A stretch of DNA of 64,000 nucleotides, from contig NZ_CP075169.1 in the NCBI RefSeq assembly GCF_016865525.2, positions 4,898,337 to 4,962,336 of the forward strand, written 5' to 3'. The notes below the pieces were generated by a model. It was not told the origin of the DNA. It did no database searches and saw only the letters and a program-made list of their open reading frames with translations. The position numbers and the translations under genes were made by a program. This document shows, in pieces, positions 41,896 to 53,821 of this stretch. Position 1 is the stretch's first letter. Every line of letters begins with the position of its first letter. Origin of the DNA: Sodalis ligni (GTDB lineage: Bacteria > Pseudomonadota > Gammaproteobacteria > Enterobacterales > Enterobacteriaceae).

Positions 41896-43038
41896 ATGAT
41901 TGCCGCCCATGATACGCCGGTACAGCTCGAGGACTACATAGAGGGACTGCTTGGCGAGGCGGCGGCCAGCCGGGCTTCCGATATCCATATCGAACCCTGC
42001 CCGTCGTCGGAGTACCGCGTACGGTTTCGCATTGACGGCCTGCTGCGCAAATATGGCTTTTGCGTTCCGGCCCTGGCAGCGCGCCTGGTAGTAGGGCTAA
42101 AGATGATGGCCGGGATGGATATCGCCGAGCGCAGGCTTCCGCAAGACGGACAATTATCCTTTGGGAAACCGGATAGCGGCCATTCATGCCGCGTTGCCAC
42201 CCTGCCGACCCTGTGGGGAGAAAAACTGGTGCTGCGTCTGCTGCGGCGGGAGACCGGCGGGCTCACCCTTGAGAATCTCGGCATGCCCGCGGCCCTGCGG
42301 CGGCAGTTCCTGCGCCGGCTGCAGCAGCCGCAGGGTTTGGTACTGTTCACCGGCCCCACCGGCAGCGGCAAGACCATGACGCTTTATAGCGCCATACAGG
42401 CTCTGGACCGCCACCGGCTTAATATCTGCAGCGTGGAGGACCCGGTGGAAATTCCGCTGGCGGACATTGCGCAGTGCCAGGTGAACCGTAAAGCACGGCT
42501 GGATTTTCCGGTATTGCTGCGCGCCCTGTTACGCCAGGATCCGGATGTGATTATGGTGGGGGAAATCCGCGATGCCGAAACCGCCGAGATTGCCATCAAT
42601 GCCGCCCAAACCGGCCATCTGGTCTTGTCCACGCTGCATACGCTGACCGCCGCCGACGTACCGCAGCGGCTGCGCCAGCTGGGAGTGGATCCGGCCCGCA
42701 TCAGGCCGGTGCTGCGGCTGGTGATGGCGCAACGCCTGGTACGCCGCCTTTGCCCGGCCTGCCGTAAGGAAACAGCTTCAGGCGCGGCCCGCACTCGGGA
42801 AGACTTTATGCCGGTCCAATCCTGGCGCGCGGTGGGATGCAACCAATGCCATGAGGGGTATAACGGCCGGCACGGGGTATTCCATCTGTCTTCCGGGGAG
42901 TTACTGCCGGATTCGGCGCGGGCGCAGACAGAAAGCCCAAAGCGCCCCGACGGTTTATGGCGGGCGGGCCTGGCGCTGGTGGCACAGGGCGTCACCACGG
43001 TGGAAGAGCTGCGGCGCGTACTGGGTGAACCGGCATGA
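41896..43038 (+). CDS. hofB: GspE/PilB-type assembly ATPase HofB, short N-terminus
   Basis: A cytoplasmic secretion ATPase predicted to power pilin assembly. The 380-residue product (E. coli HofB 461) begins just before RASDIHIEPCPSSEYRVRFRIDG and lacks the N-terminal domain of about 80 residues. The catalytic core is complete: Walker A GPTGSGKT, the Asp box, Walker B QDPDVIMVGEIRDAET, the His box GHLVLSTLHT, and a Cys pair (CPACRK, CNQCHEGYNGR) for the zinc-binding region. It lies three bases after ppdD and overlaps hofC by four. Confidence 0.92.
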   Translation: MIAAHDTPVQLEDYIEGLLGEAAASRASDIHIEPCPSSEYRVRFRIDGLLRKYGFCVPALAARLVVGLKMMAGMDIAERRLPQDGQLSFGKPDSGHSCRVATLPTLWGEKLVLRLLRRETGGLTLENLGMPAALRRQFLRRLQQPQGLVLFTGPTGSGKTMTLYSAIQALDRHRLNICSVEDPVEIPLADIAQCQVNRKARLDFPVLLRALLRQDPDVIMVGEIRDAETAEIAINAAQTGHLVLSTLHTLTAADVPQRLRQLGVDPARIRPVLRLVMAQRLVRRLCPACRKETASGAARTREDFMPVQSWRAVGCNQCHEGYNGRHGVFHLSSGELLPDSARAQTESPKRPDGLWRAGLALVAQGVTTVEELRRVLGEPA

Positions 43039-44240
43039 ACGGTTATTGGTTATATCGCTGGCGCGGTATTACCGATGAGGGCGAAATACGGGAGGGCCAC
43101 TTGCTTGCCGCCGGGAAAATGTCGGCCAGGCAGGATTTGATCAATCAGGATCTTCAGCCGCTGGCGGTGCGAACTATCGGCTACCTGTCCTCAAGGTATT
43201 GGCACGACGGCCGGCTGATGGATTTGACGTCACAGCTGGCATCGCTGCTGGAGGCGGGACTGCCGCTTAGGGAGAGTCTGCGCCTGCTGGCGGACGATCA
43301 TCCCCGCGTCGGCTGGCGCTGCCTGCTGCGTTTACTGAGCGCAAAAATCGAGCAGGGCCACACCCTTTCTTTGGCCTGCGGCGATTTTCCCGTGGTGTTC
43401 TCACCGCTCTATTGCGGGCTTTTGGCGCTGGGAGAGCTTACCGGCCGACTGGACCGCTGTTGCCGCTTACTGGCGGAGCACGAGTTACGCCTGGGACAGT
43501 TGAAAAAGAAGGTCCGCGGCGCGCTGCGCTATCCGGCGTTTATCTGCCTGACCGCAGCGGCGGTGCTCACTCTGATGCTGACATTGATACTGCCTGAATT
43601 CGCCAGGCTCTACGCCGGCGTGAATGCCCCGCTGCCGGCTCCGACCCGCGGACTGATGGCTCTGGCGGGGGCGGCGGGCGATCATTGCCTGACGGCGCTG
43701 CTGGGCGCCCTGTCGCTGTACGGAGGATATCGGCGTGTCTGCTACTATCATCCCCGTTGGCGGCAGCGGACCCAGGCGGCGCTGTTATACCTGCCGTGGC
43801 TGGGCAGGCTGGTACGCCATCATAATCTGCATCAATTGTTTCAGACGCTGGCCATCACTCACCAGGCGGGCATCACCCTGGATAACGGGCTGGAGATGGC
43901 CGTGCGCACCCTCCACCATCCCAGCTTTCGCCACGCGGCACAATTGCTGCAACAGCATATCAGGCAAGGCTTCGCCTTATACCAGGCATTTGAAGGGCAG
44001 CGGCTGTTTCCGCCCCATTGCCGGCATCTTATCAAAACCGGCGAGCATACGGGAACGCTGGACGAGGTATTCCAGCAGCTGGCGCGCCTGCATGAACAGC
44101 AGACCTACCGCCTCGCCGACGGTCTGGCGCAGCTGGCCGAACCGCTGCTGCTGCTGATTATGGGCGGCCTGGTATGCGCCATGGTGATAGTGCTTTATTT
44201 GCCGCTGCTGCAGCTAGGGGAGGTGTTTGGTGATTTTTGA
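43035..44240 (+). CDS. hofC: GspF/PilC-type inner-membrane assembly protein HofC
   Basis: The 401-residue product matches the E. coli HofC family. Two GspF domains are visible: the first starts LTSQLASLLEAGLPLRESLRLL, the second LFQTLAITHQAGITLDNGLEMA. Each is followed by hydrophobic segments (YPAFICLTAAAVLTLMLTLILP; LAEPLLLLIMGGLVCAMVIVLYLPLL). It is expected to form the membrane platform that works with HofB to assemble PpdD. Confidence 0.94.
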   Translation: MNGYWLYRWRGITDEGEIREGHLLAAGKMSARQDLINQDLQPLAVRTIGYLSSRYWHDGRLMDLTSQLASLLEAGLPLRESLRLLADDHPRVGWRCLLRLLSAKIEQGHTLSLACGDFPVVFSPLYCGLLALGELTGRLDRCCRLLAEHELRLGQLKKKVRGALRYPAFICLTAAAVLTLMLTLILPEFARLYAGVNAPLPAPTRGLMALAGAAGDHCLTALLGALSLYGGYRRVCYYHPRWRQRTQAALLYLPWLGRLVRHHNLHQLFQTLAITHQAGITLDNGLEMAVRTLHHPSFRHAAQLLQQHIRQGFALYQAFEGQRLFPPHCRHLIKTGEHTGTLDEVFQQLARLHEQQTYRLADGLAQLAEPLLLLIMGGLVCAMVIVLYLPLLQLGEVFGDF

Positions 44241-44379
44241 GGCATCGTTTCGGCAGTAAAACAAGACCCGCAGTTACCGGGCAGTAAAATAGCAACCCCC
44301 TTCGCCTGAACGCGCAGAGGGTTGCCGGTGCGGATCGCCTTTCACCTTAAGGGCCGTCAGCATGACCGGATCAGGGTTG

Positions 44380-45423
44380 TTACAGCTGGGTAAATACCTG
44401 ATTTTCCTGCTCGGCCACCCGGATAAAGGTGGTGCGCTTGGTTAACTCTTTTAGCCGGGACGCGCCGACATAGGTACAGGCCGACCGCAAACCGCCGAGG
44501 ATATCGCGGATGGAGTTTTCCACCGGTCCGCGCAATGGCAGCTTCACCGTTTTACCTTCCGCGGCGCGATATTCCGCGACACCGCCCACGTGCCGTTTCA
44601 TCGCATCTTCAGAGCTCATGCCGTAAAACAGCATGAAATTCTCGCCGTTCTCCTCCACTACCGTGCCTTCACACTCGTCATGGCCGGCCAGCATGCCGCC
44701 CAGCATCACAAAATCGGCGCCGCCGCCAAAGGCTTTGGCCACGTCTCCCGGCACCGCGCAACCGCCGTCACTGACTATCTGGCCGCTTAGCCCATGGGCG
44801 GCGTCCGCGCATTCAATTACCGCGGACAATTGCGGATAGCCGACCCCGGTTTTCACGCGGGTCGTGCACACCGAACCCGGCCCGATGCCGACTTTGACGA
44901 TATCGGCGCCGGAGAGAATGAGTTCTTCCACCATTTCGCCGGTAACCACGTTGCCGGCGCAAATGACTTTATCCGGGCAGGCTTCCCGCGCCTTCTGCAC
45001 GAAATTCACGAAATGTTCGGAATAGCCGTTGGCGACGTCGATGCAGATAAAGCGTAATAACGGCGACAGGGCCAAGATCTGCTGAAGTTTTAGGAAATCG
45101 GCATCCGACGTGCCGGTGGAAACCATGATATGCCGCAAAATAGCATCCGGCATACGGCTGATAAAGTCTGACCACTGCTGAATGCTATAATGCTTATGGA
45201 CGGCGGTGAGAACATCAAAGGCCGCCAGCGCTTCCGCCATGCGGAAGGTTCCGACGGTATCCATATTGGCGGCGATGATGGGAATACCCGACCAGTTGCA
45301 TCCCGAATGTTTAAAAGTGAACTCGCGCTGGAGCTCAACGTCGGAACGACTCTTGAGAGTGGACCGCTTTGGGCGGATAAGTACGTCTTTAAAACCTAGC
45401 TTGATATCTTCTTCAATACGCAT
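44380..45423 (-). CDS. guaC: GMP reductase GuaC
   Basis: GuaC reductively deaminates GMP to IMP with NADPH, linking guanine to adenine nucleotides. The 347-residue product equals the E. coli length. It starts [21 protein letters not shown] and has the catalytic-Cys loop [20 protein letters not shown] plus [32 protein letters not shown] for phosphate and nucleotide binding. It is divergent from coaE and convergent with hofC, as in E. coli. Confidence 0.97.
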   Translation of the reverse strand: MRIEEDIKLGFKDVLIRPKRSTLKSRSDVELQREFTFKHSGCNWSGIPIIAANMDTVGTFRMAEALAAFDVLTAVHKHYSIQQWSDFISRMPDAILRHIMVSTGTSDADFLKLQQILALSPLLRFICIDVANGYSEHFVNFVQKAREACPDKVICAGNVVTGEMVEELILSGADIVKVGIGPGSVCTTRVKTGVGYPQLSAVIECADAAHGLSGQIVSDGGCAVPGDVAKAFGGGADFVMLGGMLAGHDECEGTVVEENGENFMLFYGMSSEDAMKRHVGGVAEYRAAEGKTVKLPLRGPVENSIRDILGGLRSACTYVGASRLKELTKRTTFIRVAEQENQVFTQL

Positions 45424-45619
45424 GCGGGATTTCCTGGTGGATGGCGAAGAATCGCAAAAATGTCCGGGTACAAAATGCCAGTTCCAGTGACGGTATCATA
45501 CGCCGGATTATTGTTACGGCAAGACTGCGAAAATCGCCGGATTTACGCTACAATCGTACCAATTTATCCACGGACCGCTAAATTCATCATTCCCGAATCG
45601 GTGGGAGACAGCTAATAGT

Positions 45620-46243
45620 ATGCGTTACATTGTTGCATTGACAGGGGGAATCGGCAGTGGCAAAAGTACCTTGGCCAACGCCTTTGCCAAACTGGGTGCC
45701 ACGATAGTCGACGCCGATATTATCGCCCGCCGGGTAGTGGAGCCGGGCAGCGATGCTTTGCAGGCAATCCGCGAACGTTTCGGCGACGCCATGCTTTTGC
45801 CCGACGGCACGCTGGACCGTGCCCAGCTGCGGCAGCGCATCTTCAGCTCCCCGCCGGATAAGGCGTGGCTGAACGCATTGCTGCATCCCCTTATTCAGCA
45901 GGAAACCCAACAGGAAATGGCCCGCGCCTCCGGGGCCTATATCATGTGGGTAGTGCCGCTATTGATTGAAAACCACCTGCAGAACCGTGCGAACCGGGTA
46001 TTGGTGGTGGATGTCGATACCGAAACACAGGTGGCGCGTACCATGGAACGCGACGGCATAAGCCGCAGCCAGATAAACAATATTCTCGCTGCGCAAGTAT
46101 CACGGGAACAGCGTCTGGCCAGTGCCGATGATATTATTAATAATAACGGGCATCCCGGGGATATAACGGACAGTGTGGCAAAGCTGCACCAGCGTTATCT
46201 CGGACTTGCGGCATCAGCAACCCGACAGGATCAATCATTATGA
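45620..46243 (+). CDS. coaE: Dephospho-CoA kinase CoaE
   Basis: CoaE phosphorylates dephospho-CoA, the last step of CoA synthesis, and thus completes the pathway begun by panBCD at the other end of this window. The 207-residue product (E. coli 206) has the P-loop [11 protein letters not shown] at residues 7-17, [17 protein letters not shown] for substrate binding, and the lid region [11 protein letters not shown]. It overlaps zapD by four bases. Confidence 0.97.
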   Translation: MRYIVALTGGIGSGKSTLANAFAKLGATIVDADIIARRVVEPGSDALQAIRERFGDAMLLPDGTLDRAQLRQRIFSSPPDKAWLNALLHPLIQQETQQEMARASGAYIMWVVPLLIENHLQNRANRVLVVDVDTETQVARTMERDGISRSQINNILAAQVSREQRLASADDIINNNGHPGDITDSVAKLHQRYLGLAASATRQDQSL

Positions 46244-46995
46244 GTGAAATCTACTCGACAACGGTGCTTTTCGAGCATCCGTTAAATGAAAAAATGCGCA
46301 CTTGGCTGCGCCTGGAATTTTTACTGCAACAACTGTATAACTGTTCGGAGCTGGTTGATATCTCAAGCGCATTGCCGTTTTTCCGCACCGTCGCCGACCT
46401 GCTGGACGTTCTCGAACGCGGCGATGTGCGCACTGAAATGTTGAAAGAGCTGGACCGGCAGCAGCAAAAAATGCTGCAGTGGGACGGCGTACCCGGTGTT
46501 GACAGCGAGCGGGTGCGAACGCTGCGCAATAATTTAAAACAATGCGCCGCCGTATTGATGTCCGCACCAAGGCTGGGGCAGGCGTTGCGTGAAGACCGCT
46601 TAATCGCATCGGTGCGCCAGCGGCTCTCCATCCCCGGCGGCTGTTGCAGTTTCGATTTACCCGGTTTGCATATTTGGCTGCACCTGCCGCAGACCCATCG
46701 CAACGGCCAGATCAACACCTGGCTGAAAACCCTGGACCCCTTGAATGCCGCATTAACCTTAACCCTGGACTTGGTGCGGCATACCGAACCCTTTAAAAAC
46801 CAAATCAGCCTGAACGGTTTTTTTCAGGATAACGCCGAGGATGCGGATTTGCTGCGTATGCGCATCCCCCTGGTTTACCAGCTCTACCCGCAGGTTTCCG
46901 GCCACAAGACCCGTTATGCCATCCGCTTTTTATCCCTGGATAGCGAAAACGGCGTCATCCCCAATCGTTTACCGTTTGAATTGGCCTGCTGTTGA
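46240..46995 (+). CDS. zapD: Z-ring-associated protein ZapD
   Basis: ZapD cross-links FtsZ filaments at mid-cell. The 251-residue product (E. coli 247) keeps [23 protein letters not shown] at the N-terminus and the conserved [16 protein letters not shown] segment. The coaE-zapD-yacG order is that of E. coli. It acts on the FtsZ encoded about 6 kb away. Confidence 0.96.
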   Translation: MSEIYSTTVLFEHPLNEKMRTWLRLEFLLQQLYNCSELVDISSALPFFRTVADLLDVLERGDVRTEMLKELDRQQQKMLQWDGVPGVDSERVRTLRNNLKQCAAVLMSAPRLGQALREDRLIASVRQRLSIPGGCCSFDLPGLHIWLHLPQTHRNGQINTWLKTLDPLNAALTLTLDLVRHTEPFKNQISLNGFFQDNAEDADLLRMRIPLVYQLYPQVSGHKTRYAIRFLSLDSENGVIPNRLPFELACC

Positions 46996-47010
46996 ATGTA
47001 AGAGGTACTG

Positions 47011-47208
47011 ATGAGTGAAGATATTATTCTGGTAAGCTGCCCCACGTGCGGCGCCGAAGTGAAATGGGAACCACAAAGCAAATTCCGTCCGTTTTGCAGC
47101 AAACGCTGCCAGTTGATAGACCTGGGAGAGTGGGCGGAAGAGGAAAAGTTTATCCCCAGCGACGGCCAGATAACCGATAGCGATGACTGGAGCGAGGATA
47201 AGTATTAG
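47011..47208 (+). CDS. yacG: DNA gyrase inhibitor YacG (zinc protein)
   Basis: A 65-residue protein (E. coli 65) with a four-Cys zinc site: CPTCG near residue 10 and [10 protein letters not shown] near residue 30, then an acidic tail. The family binds GyrB and inhibits gyrase. It is convergent with mutT, the two stops overlapping by four bases (47205-47208). Confidence 0.95.
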   Translation: MSEDIILVSCPTCGAEVKWEPQSKFRPFCSKRCQLIDLGEWAEEEKFIPSDGQITDSDDWSEDKY

Positions 47209-47600
47209 GACGTTGCGGCGATAAGCTGACGAATAATGGCGGCATTGGCGGGAGGAAACTCGGATGCATCGAGTTCTTCCTGCGGGCACCACCGCACCGG
47301 CTGTCCTTCGTTGCCATAGGGAGTGCCTTGCCAGTGCTCCACCAGGTAAAAATAGAACGCCATCTCACGATCGGGGAAATGGTGCTGGCTGGTGGATAAC
47401 AGCTCCGGATGCTCCGCCTCGATGCCGGTTTCTTCACGCAATTCCCGGATCAACGCCTGTTCAGGCGTTTCGCCTTTTTCCACTTTGCCGCCGGGGAACT
47501 CCCAAAAGCCGCCCATATGGGTATGTTCAGGCCGTTGGGCGATAAAAATTTCATGCTGTGCATTACGGATAATGCCCACGGCAATCGTCATTAAATTCAT
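47205..47600 (-). CDS. mutT: 8-oxo-dGTP diphosphatase MutT
   Basis: MutT hydrolyses 8-oxo-dGTP to prevent A:T to C:G transversions. From ATG 47600 the product has 131 residues (E. coli 129). The Nudix box is complete: [17 protein letters not shown] followed by LREETGI, with the GX5EX7REUXEEXGU pattern. An upstream GGAG supports this start; the frame extends to 47624 but those codons are not family-like. It lies downstream of secA, as in E. coli. Confidence 0.95.
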   Translation of the reverse strand: MNLMTIAVGIIRNAQHEIFIAQRPEHTHMGGFWEFPGGKVEKGETPEQALIRELREETGIEAEHPELLSTSQHHFPDREMAFYFYLVEHWQGTPYGNEGQPVRWCPQEELDASEFPPANAAIIRQLIAATS

Positions 47601-47655
47601 TGTCACAGGTTCTCCGAGCGACATGCGCGACCTCTGGTCGCGCCTGCTCCATTAA

Positions 47656-50328
47656 TTATTGCTGTAATTTGCCGTGGCACTGTTTGTATTTTTTGCCTGA
47701 GCCGCATGGGCACGGGTCGTTGCGTCCCACCTTGCGCCCTTCCCGCAGCGGTTGGTTAAGCTCCGCCGGTTCCGCCATCATGGGTTCGGGCTGATGGCTA
47801 AGCTGCTGCTGCCGCGCCAGGCGTTCCGCCTCTTCGCGGCGCTGCTGCTCCAGCGCTTCGACCTCTTCCGGCATCCGTACCTGGACTTTGCTTAGAGTGC
47901 TGATCACTTCATATTTAAGCGATTCCAGCATGGCGGCAAACATGGCGAAGGATTCGCGTTTATATTCCTGCTTGGGATCCTTTTGGGCATAGCCCCGCAA
48001 ATGTATACCCTGCCGCAGGTAGTCCATTGCCGCCAGATGCTCTTTCCACAATGAATCCAGCGTTTGCAGCATGACGCCTTTTTCAAAGCTGCGCATCATT
48101 TCCACGCCCACCACTTCTTCTTTTCGGCGGTATTGTTCCAGGGTCTGTTCAAGAATACGCTCGCGCAGCGTCTCTTCATGCAGGCCTGGTTCTTTATCCA
48201 ACCACTCGGCGATGGGCATGTCCAGATCGAAATCATCCTTCAAGCGTTTTTCCAGTCCCGGCACATCCCACATCTCTTCCAGGGATTGCGGCGGGATATA
48301 GATATCAAGGATGGTTTTAAGCACATCTTCACGGATGCTGAGGATGGTTTCGCTGATATCCGCCACGTCCAGCAATTCGTTGCGCTGGCTGTAAATGGCG
48401 CGGCGCTGGTCATTGGCCACATCGTCATATTCCAGCAGCTGCTTGCGGATATCGAAGTTGCGGCTTTCCACTTTCCGCTGGGCGTTGGCAATGGCTTTGG
48501 TCACCCAGGGGTGCTCGATGGCCTCGCCGGGTTTCATGCCCAGCTTGCGCATCATGCCGGAGACCCGATCGGAGGCGAATATACGCATCAGCGCATCTTC
48601 CATCGACAAATAGAAACGGGACGAGCCGGGGTCCCCCTGGCGGCCTGAACGTCCGCGCAGCTGGTTATCGATACGGCGGGATTCATGACGTTCGGTACCG
48701 ATGATATGCAGGCCGCCCGCTTTTAATACCTGATCATGGCGAATCTGCCAGGCTTCTTTGATGCCGGCGATCAAATCCTCGGTGGGCTCTTCCAGATGGG
48801 CGATTTCCGCCTGCCAGCTCCCCCCCAGCACGATATCCGTACCGCGCCCGGCCATGTTGGTGGCGATGGTCACCTGGCCCGGCTGTCCGGCCTGGGCCAC
48901 GATATCCGCTTCCATGGCATGGAATTTGGCGTTCAGCACTTTATGTTCGATACCGGCTTTATCCAGTTCCGCGGAAACCACTTCCGATTTTTCAATGGAG
49001 ATGGTCCCCACCAGCACCGGCTGCCCCCGGGTGGAACAGGTATCTTCGATGATGCGAATGTAGACCATCGGCCGCGAATTGGCCGGTGGGGGCACCACGA
49101 TGGTATCAAGCTTGTAGATCGAGCTGAATTCAAAGGCTTCGGTATCGGCGGTACCGGTCATGCCGGCCAGTTTTTCGTACAAACGGAAATAATTCTGGAA
49201 CGTGATGGAAGCCAGGGTCTGGTTTTCGTTCTGGATCGCCACATGCTCCTTCGCTTCCACCGCCTGGTGCAGACCGTCCGACCAGCGGCGCCCCGGCATG
49301 GTACGGCCGGTGTGCTCATCGACGATGATCACTTCACCATCCTTGACGATATAATCCACGTCCCGCGCAAACAGCACATGGGCGCGCAGGGCGGCGGTCA
49401 CGTGATGCATCAACATGATATTGGCCGGCGAATAAAGGGATTCCCCCTCTTCCATAATGCCCGCCTGCACCATCAACTCTTCGATAAGCACCAATCCGCG
49501 CTCGGTCAGGTTGACCTGGCGGGATTTTTCATCCACCGAAAAGTGCCCTTCGCCGTGAAAAGTGTCGGAATCTTCTTTATCCTGGCGAATCAGATGGGGA
49601 ATCAGCGTATCCACCCGGATGTAGAGTTCGGAGCTGTCTTCCGCCGGGCCGGAAATAATCAGCGGCGTACGGGCTTCATCGATAAGGATGGAGTCCACTT
49701 CATCCACCAGGGCATAGTGCAGCTTGCGCTGTACGCGCTCTTCCGGGCTGAACGCCATATTGTCGCGCAGGTAGTCGAAACCGTATTCGTTATTGGTGCC
49801 GTAGGTGATATCGGCGGCGTAGGCGGCTCGTTTGGCCGGAGCCGGCATCTGCGGCAGGTTGATACCCACCGTCAAGCCGAGAAATTCGAACAGCGGGCGG
49901 TTGTTTTCAGCATCGCGCTGCGCCAGGTAGTCGTTGACGGTAACCACATGAACGCCTTGACCGCTCAGCGCGTTGAGGTATGCCGGCAGGGTTGCGGTCA
50001 GGGTTTTACCTTCACCGGTACGCATTTCGGCGATACAGCGGTCGTTGAGCACCATACCGCCCACCAGCTGGACGTCGAAATGGCGCATGGCGAATACCCG
50101 TTTACTGGCTTCGCGCACCACGGCAAAAGCCTCGGGCAGCAGGCTGTCCACCGTTGCACCGTTGGCCAGGCGTTCGCGAAACTCGATGGTTTTCGCCGCC
50201 AGTTGCTCATCGGTGAGCTTCTCCATATCCGGCTCCATCCGGTTGATAATCTCAACCGTTTTGTTCATCCGGCGCAGGGTACGATCGTTACGACTCCCAA
50301 AAACTTTAGTAAGCAATTTTGATAACAT
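47656..50328 (-). CDS. secA: Preprotein translocase ATPase SecA
   Basis: SecA drives protein export through SecYEG. The 890-residue product (E. coli 901) has Walker A MRTGEGKT, Walker B region [20 protein letters not shown], the second helicase domain with [14 protein letters not shown] and [20 protein letters not shown], and the C-terminal zinc site [18 protein letters not shown]. The linker before the zinc site is slightly shorter than in E. coli. It is preceded by secM, which controls its translation. Confidence 0.98.
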   Translation of the reverse strand: MLSKLLTKVFGSRNDRTLRRMNKTVEIINRMEPDMEKLTDEQLAAKTIEFRERLANGATVDSLLPEAFAVVREASKRVFAMRHFDVQLVGGMVLNDRCIAEMRTGEGKTLTATLPAYLNALSGQGVHVVTVNDYLAQRDAENNRPLFEFLGLTVGINLPQMPAPAKRAAYAADITYGTNNEYGFDYLRDNMAFSPEERVQRKLHYALVDEVDSILIDEARTPLIISGPAEDSSELYIRVDTLIPHLIRQDKEDSDTFHGEGHFSVDEKSRQVNLTERGLVLIEELMVQAGIMEEGESLYSPANIMLMHHVTAALRAHVLFARDVDYIVKDGEVIIVDEHTGRTMPGRRWSDGLHQAVEAKEHVAIQNENQTLASITFQNYFRLYEKLAGMTGTADTEAFEFSSIYKLDTIVVPPPANSRPMVYIRIIEDTCSTRGQPVLVGTISIEKSEVVSAELDKAGIEHKVLNAKFHAMEADIVAQAGQPGQVTIATNMAGRGTDIVLGGSWQAEIAHLEEPTEDLIAGIKEAWQIRHDQVLKAGGLHIIGTERHESRRIDNQLRGRSGRQGDPGSSRFYLSMEDALMRIFASDRVSGMMRKLGMKPGEAIEHPWVTKAIANAQRKVESRNFDIRKQLLEYDDVANDQRRAIYSQRNELLDVADISETILSIREDVLKTILDIYIPPQSLEEMWDVPGLEKRLKDDFDLDMPIAEWLDKEPGLHEETLRERILEQTLEQYRRKEEVVGVEMMRSFEKGVMLQTLDSLWKEHLAAMDYLRQGIHLRGYAQKDPKQEYKRESFAMFAAMLESLKYEVISTLSKVQVRMPEEVEALEQQRREEAERLARQQQLSHQPEPMMAEPAELNQPLREGRKVGRNDPCPCGSGKKYKQCHGKLQQ

Positions 50329-50417
50329 AATTATTTAAATCTCGTCACGGCCGGAACTGACTGAAATGCAGCGGCCCATAATGGCATAAAGGATAAAAAA
50401 AATTTTGTGGCGGCAGG

Positions 50418-50939
50418 TTAGACTGCGCGGGCGGGTCCGGCTCGAATTCCCTGTACCTGGGCCAGGCGAATTCCTGTACGATGATCAAAGAAGGGTTGGT
50501 ATACTCCCTGCCGGAGGGAGCGAATGACCGAGGGTTGTTTGGATTCCCGTGTCAGCAGACCGTTCAGGACGGTGAGTAGTACCTGATGCTGGACCTTCAG
50601 CGGCGCGACGTTTTCCGCCAGCGGCAATTTTTGTCCCAGAGGCTCCGGCACCCACGCCACGGAAAGATGGCGGATAGCCGTGCGAATGGCATGCTGGTGC
50701 CAATAATCCACGGCAAAGTAAGGCCGTCGCTGGGTTTCTTTCAGAAACGAAAGATTGGCGAAGCCGGCATTAAACGCGTTTTGCCGGCTGGGGCTGGACA
50801 GGGTATTGGCCAGGTGTGCCTGTTCCTGCCCGCTGTTGAGCACCAAAGGCACGCCGAGTCCCGCCGCCACCATCCCCAACAGGAGGTGCGGCCAGAAATA
50901 ACGTCTGCCAAATTGTCGCCAACGATTTAAAATACCCAT
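50418..50939 (-). CDS. secM: Secretion monitor SecM, variant arrest peptide
   Basis: SecM is an exported sensor whose stalling on the ribosome exposes the secA ribosome-binding site when export is slow. The 173-residue product (E. coli 170) starts MGILNRWRQFGRRYFWPHLLLGM, the conserved signal sequence, and keeps VDYWHQHAIRTAIRHLS. The arrest core GIRAGP is intact, but upstream it reads GIRLAQVQ where E. coli has VWISQAQ, so the Trp155 position is Arg and the Phe150 position is His. It lies about 90 bases before secA. Confidence 0.93.
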   Translation of the reverse strand: MGILNRWRQFGRRYFWPHLLLGMVAAGLGVPLVLNSGQEQAHLANTLSSPSRQNAFNAGFANLSFLKETQRRPYFAVDYWHQHAIRTAIRHLSVAWVPEPLGQKLPLAENVAPLKVQHQVLLTVLNGLLTRESKQPSVIRSLRQGVYQPFFDHRTGIRLAQVQGIRAGPARAV

Positions 50940-50966
50940 AACTTAATGCATTCCGCCGGAGTTTAT

Positions 50967-51494
50967 ATGCGTGACAGTCGTCCACAATCCATTGATATCC
51001 TGCTTGGCTCCCTGACGACACCGGAGCGGGATTCGTTGTTGCATATTCAGCAACGAGCAGTGGCGCTGTTAAAGCTGAACCGCGCGGTGGCCGGCATATT
51101 GCCCGCGCCACTGCAACCCTGGTGTCGCGTAGCCAACTTCCGCCAGGGCGTTTTGATTATTGAAACCGCCAATGCCAGCTGGATGATGAGGTTACGCTAT
51201 GAACAATCTACGTTATTATCCGCGTTACGAGCGCAGATTCTACCATCATTGTCATCAATCGACATCAGGATTAACCCGACTCTCGCCACAAAAGGCCATC
51301 AGATTATGCAAAACCGCGGCGAACCGTTACCTGGGGAGGGGAATAGTGAAGGGCAGAAGCGAAAACTGAGCCGGCAAAGCGGCGAAGCGATTCGGCATTT
51401 GGCGGCGCGAAGCCCGGAGAAGCTGAAAAAAATGCTCGAACGACTGGCGAGGCTGGCCGGAGAAGGTGCCGACCCCGCCAATCGAAACGATTAA
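50967..51494 (+). CDS. DUF721 (DciA-like) family protein
   Basis: A 175-residue protein with an N-terminal DUF721-like domain: LLGSLTTPERDSLLHIQQRAVALLKLNRAV, WCRVANFRQGVLIIETANASWMMRLRYEQSTLLSAL, and an IDIRINP strand. The tail is basic and Lys/Arg/Ala-rich (about residues 115-175) and probably disordered. In other bacteria DciA loads the replicative helicase; enterobacteria generally use DnaC, so the role here is uncertain. It is divergent from secM with 27 bases between starts. Confidence 0.8.
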   Translation: MRDSRPQSIDILLGSLTTPERDSLLHIQQRAVALLKLNRAVAGILPAPLQPWCRVANFRQGVLIIETANASWMMRLRYEQSTLLSALRAQILPSLSSIDIRINPTLATKGHQIMQNRGEPLPGEGNSEGQKRKLSRQSGEAIRHLAARSPEKLKKMLERLARLAGEGADPANRND

Positions 51495-51571
51495 AAAACA
51501 CATCATTGCAGGCTAAAACCAAACCCTTGCGCCATCAGGCAAGACGGCGCGGCAAGGCTGGAGCGAAACCT

Positions 51572-52552
<981 letters not shown>

Positions 52553-52589
52553 TTAGCACAAAGAGCGGAGATTCCAAATACCCCAATCC

Positions 52590-53750
52590 TTAATCCGCCT
52601 GTTTGCGGAGAAAAGCGGGAATATCAAGATAATCAGGTTCTTTACCTGCCTGCGAAGCCTGTTCGTTTACCGCTTTCGCCGCGATCTTTTGCTCCTGCTG
52701 CATCGGCGACATGCCGTGAGCGTGCTGCTGATAGCGGTTATCCATCACCTGCTGCGTGTTCTGCTTATTGGTGACCAGCGTGATTTCCGGACGTTTGTCC
52801 ATGCCGATACCGGTAGCCACCACGGTCACGCGCAGTTCGTCGTTCATATCCGGGTCCAGGGATGTGCCGATAACCACGGTGGCGTTATCCGACGCAAAAG
52901 CACGGATGGTGTTGCCCACGGTTTCGAATTCGTCCAAACGCAAATCGAAGCCGGCGGTGATGTTGACCAGTACGCCGCGCGCGCCGGACAGGTCGATATC
53001 TTCCAACAGGGGACTGGAAATGGCCATCTCCGCCGCTTCTTCCGCCCGGTCTTCGCCGCAGGCCACGCCTGAGCCCATCATGGCATAGCCCATTTCGGAC
53101 ATGACGGTACGCACATCGGCAAAGTCGACGTTCATCAGACCCGGCCGGGTTATCAGCTCGGCGATGCCTTGTACCGCGCCCTTGAGCACGTCATTGGCCG
53201 CACCGAACGCATCCAGCAGCGAAATGCCGCGGCCCAGCACCTTCAGCAGCTTGTCGTTGGGGATGGTAATCAGCGAATCCACATGCTTGGACAGCTCGGC
53301 AATGCCCTGTTCGGCAAAGGCCATGCGCTTCTTGCCTTCGAAATTGAAGGGTTTGGTCACCACGGCCACGGTAAGGATGCCCAATTCCTTGGCCACTTCC
53401 GCCACCACCGGCGCCGCGCCGGTACCGGTGCCGCCGCCCATGCCGGCCGCGATGAACACCATGTCCGCGCCCTCAAGGGCCGCACGCAGCGCCTCACGGT
53501 CTTCCTCGGCGGAATTTCGGCCCACCTCGGGATTGGCTCCGGCTCCCAGACCCTTGGTGATGCCGCCGCCAATCTGTATGGTCTGTCCCACCGCGGTTTT
53601 ACGCAATGCCTGGGCATCGGTATTCACCGCGAAAAATTCCACGCCTTCGATGCGTTCGCGCACCATATGTTCCACGGCATTGCCGCCGCCGCCGCCGACG
53701 CCGATGACTTTAATCACCGCGTCATTGGTTAATTCCATAGGTTCAAACAT
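52590..53750 (-). CDS. ftsZ: Cell division GTPase FtsZ
   Basis: FtsZ polymerises into the Z-ring. From ATG 53750 the product is 386 residues (E. coli 383), beginning [29 protein letters not shown]. The tubulin signature [14 protein letters not shown], the T7 loop region [15 protein letters not shown], and the C-terminal partner-binding tail [14 protein letters not shown] are present. It follows ftsA by 71 bases. Confidence 0.98.
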   Translation of the reverse strand: MFEPMELTNDAVIKVIGVGGGGGNAVEHMVRERIEGVEFFAVNTDAQALRKTAVGQTIQIGGGITKGLGAGANPEVGRNSAEEDREALRAALEGADMVFIAAGMGGGTGTGAAPVVAEVAKELGILTVAVVTKPFNFEGKKRMAFAEQGIAELSKHVDSLITIPNDKLLKVLGRGISLLDAFGAANDVLKGAVQGIAELITRPGLMNVDFADVRTVMSEMGYAMMGSGVACGEDRAEEAAEMAISSPLLEDIDLSGARGVLVNITAGFDLRLDEFETVGNTIRAFASDNATVVIGTSLDPDMNDELRVTVVATGIGMDKRPEITLVTNKQNTQQVMDNRYQQHAHGMSPMQQEQKIAAKAVNEQASQAGKEPDYLDIPAFLRKQAD

Positions 53751-53821
53751 AATTTCTCTCCGTTTTGTGCCTGTCGCATCGGAATCCGCCGCCTGCACAG
53801 CAAGATCCCGCAAGTAAGATA

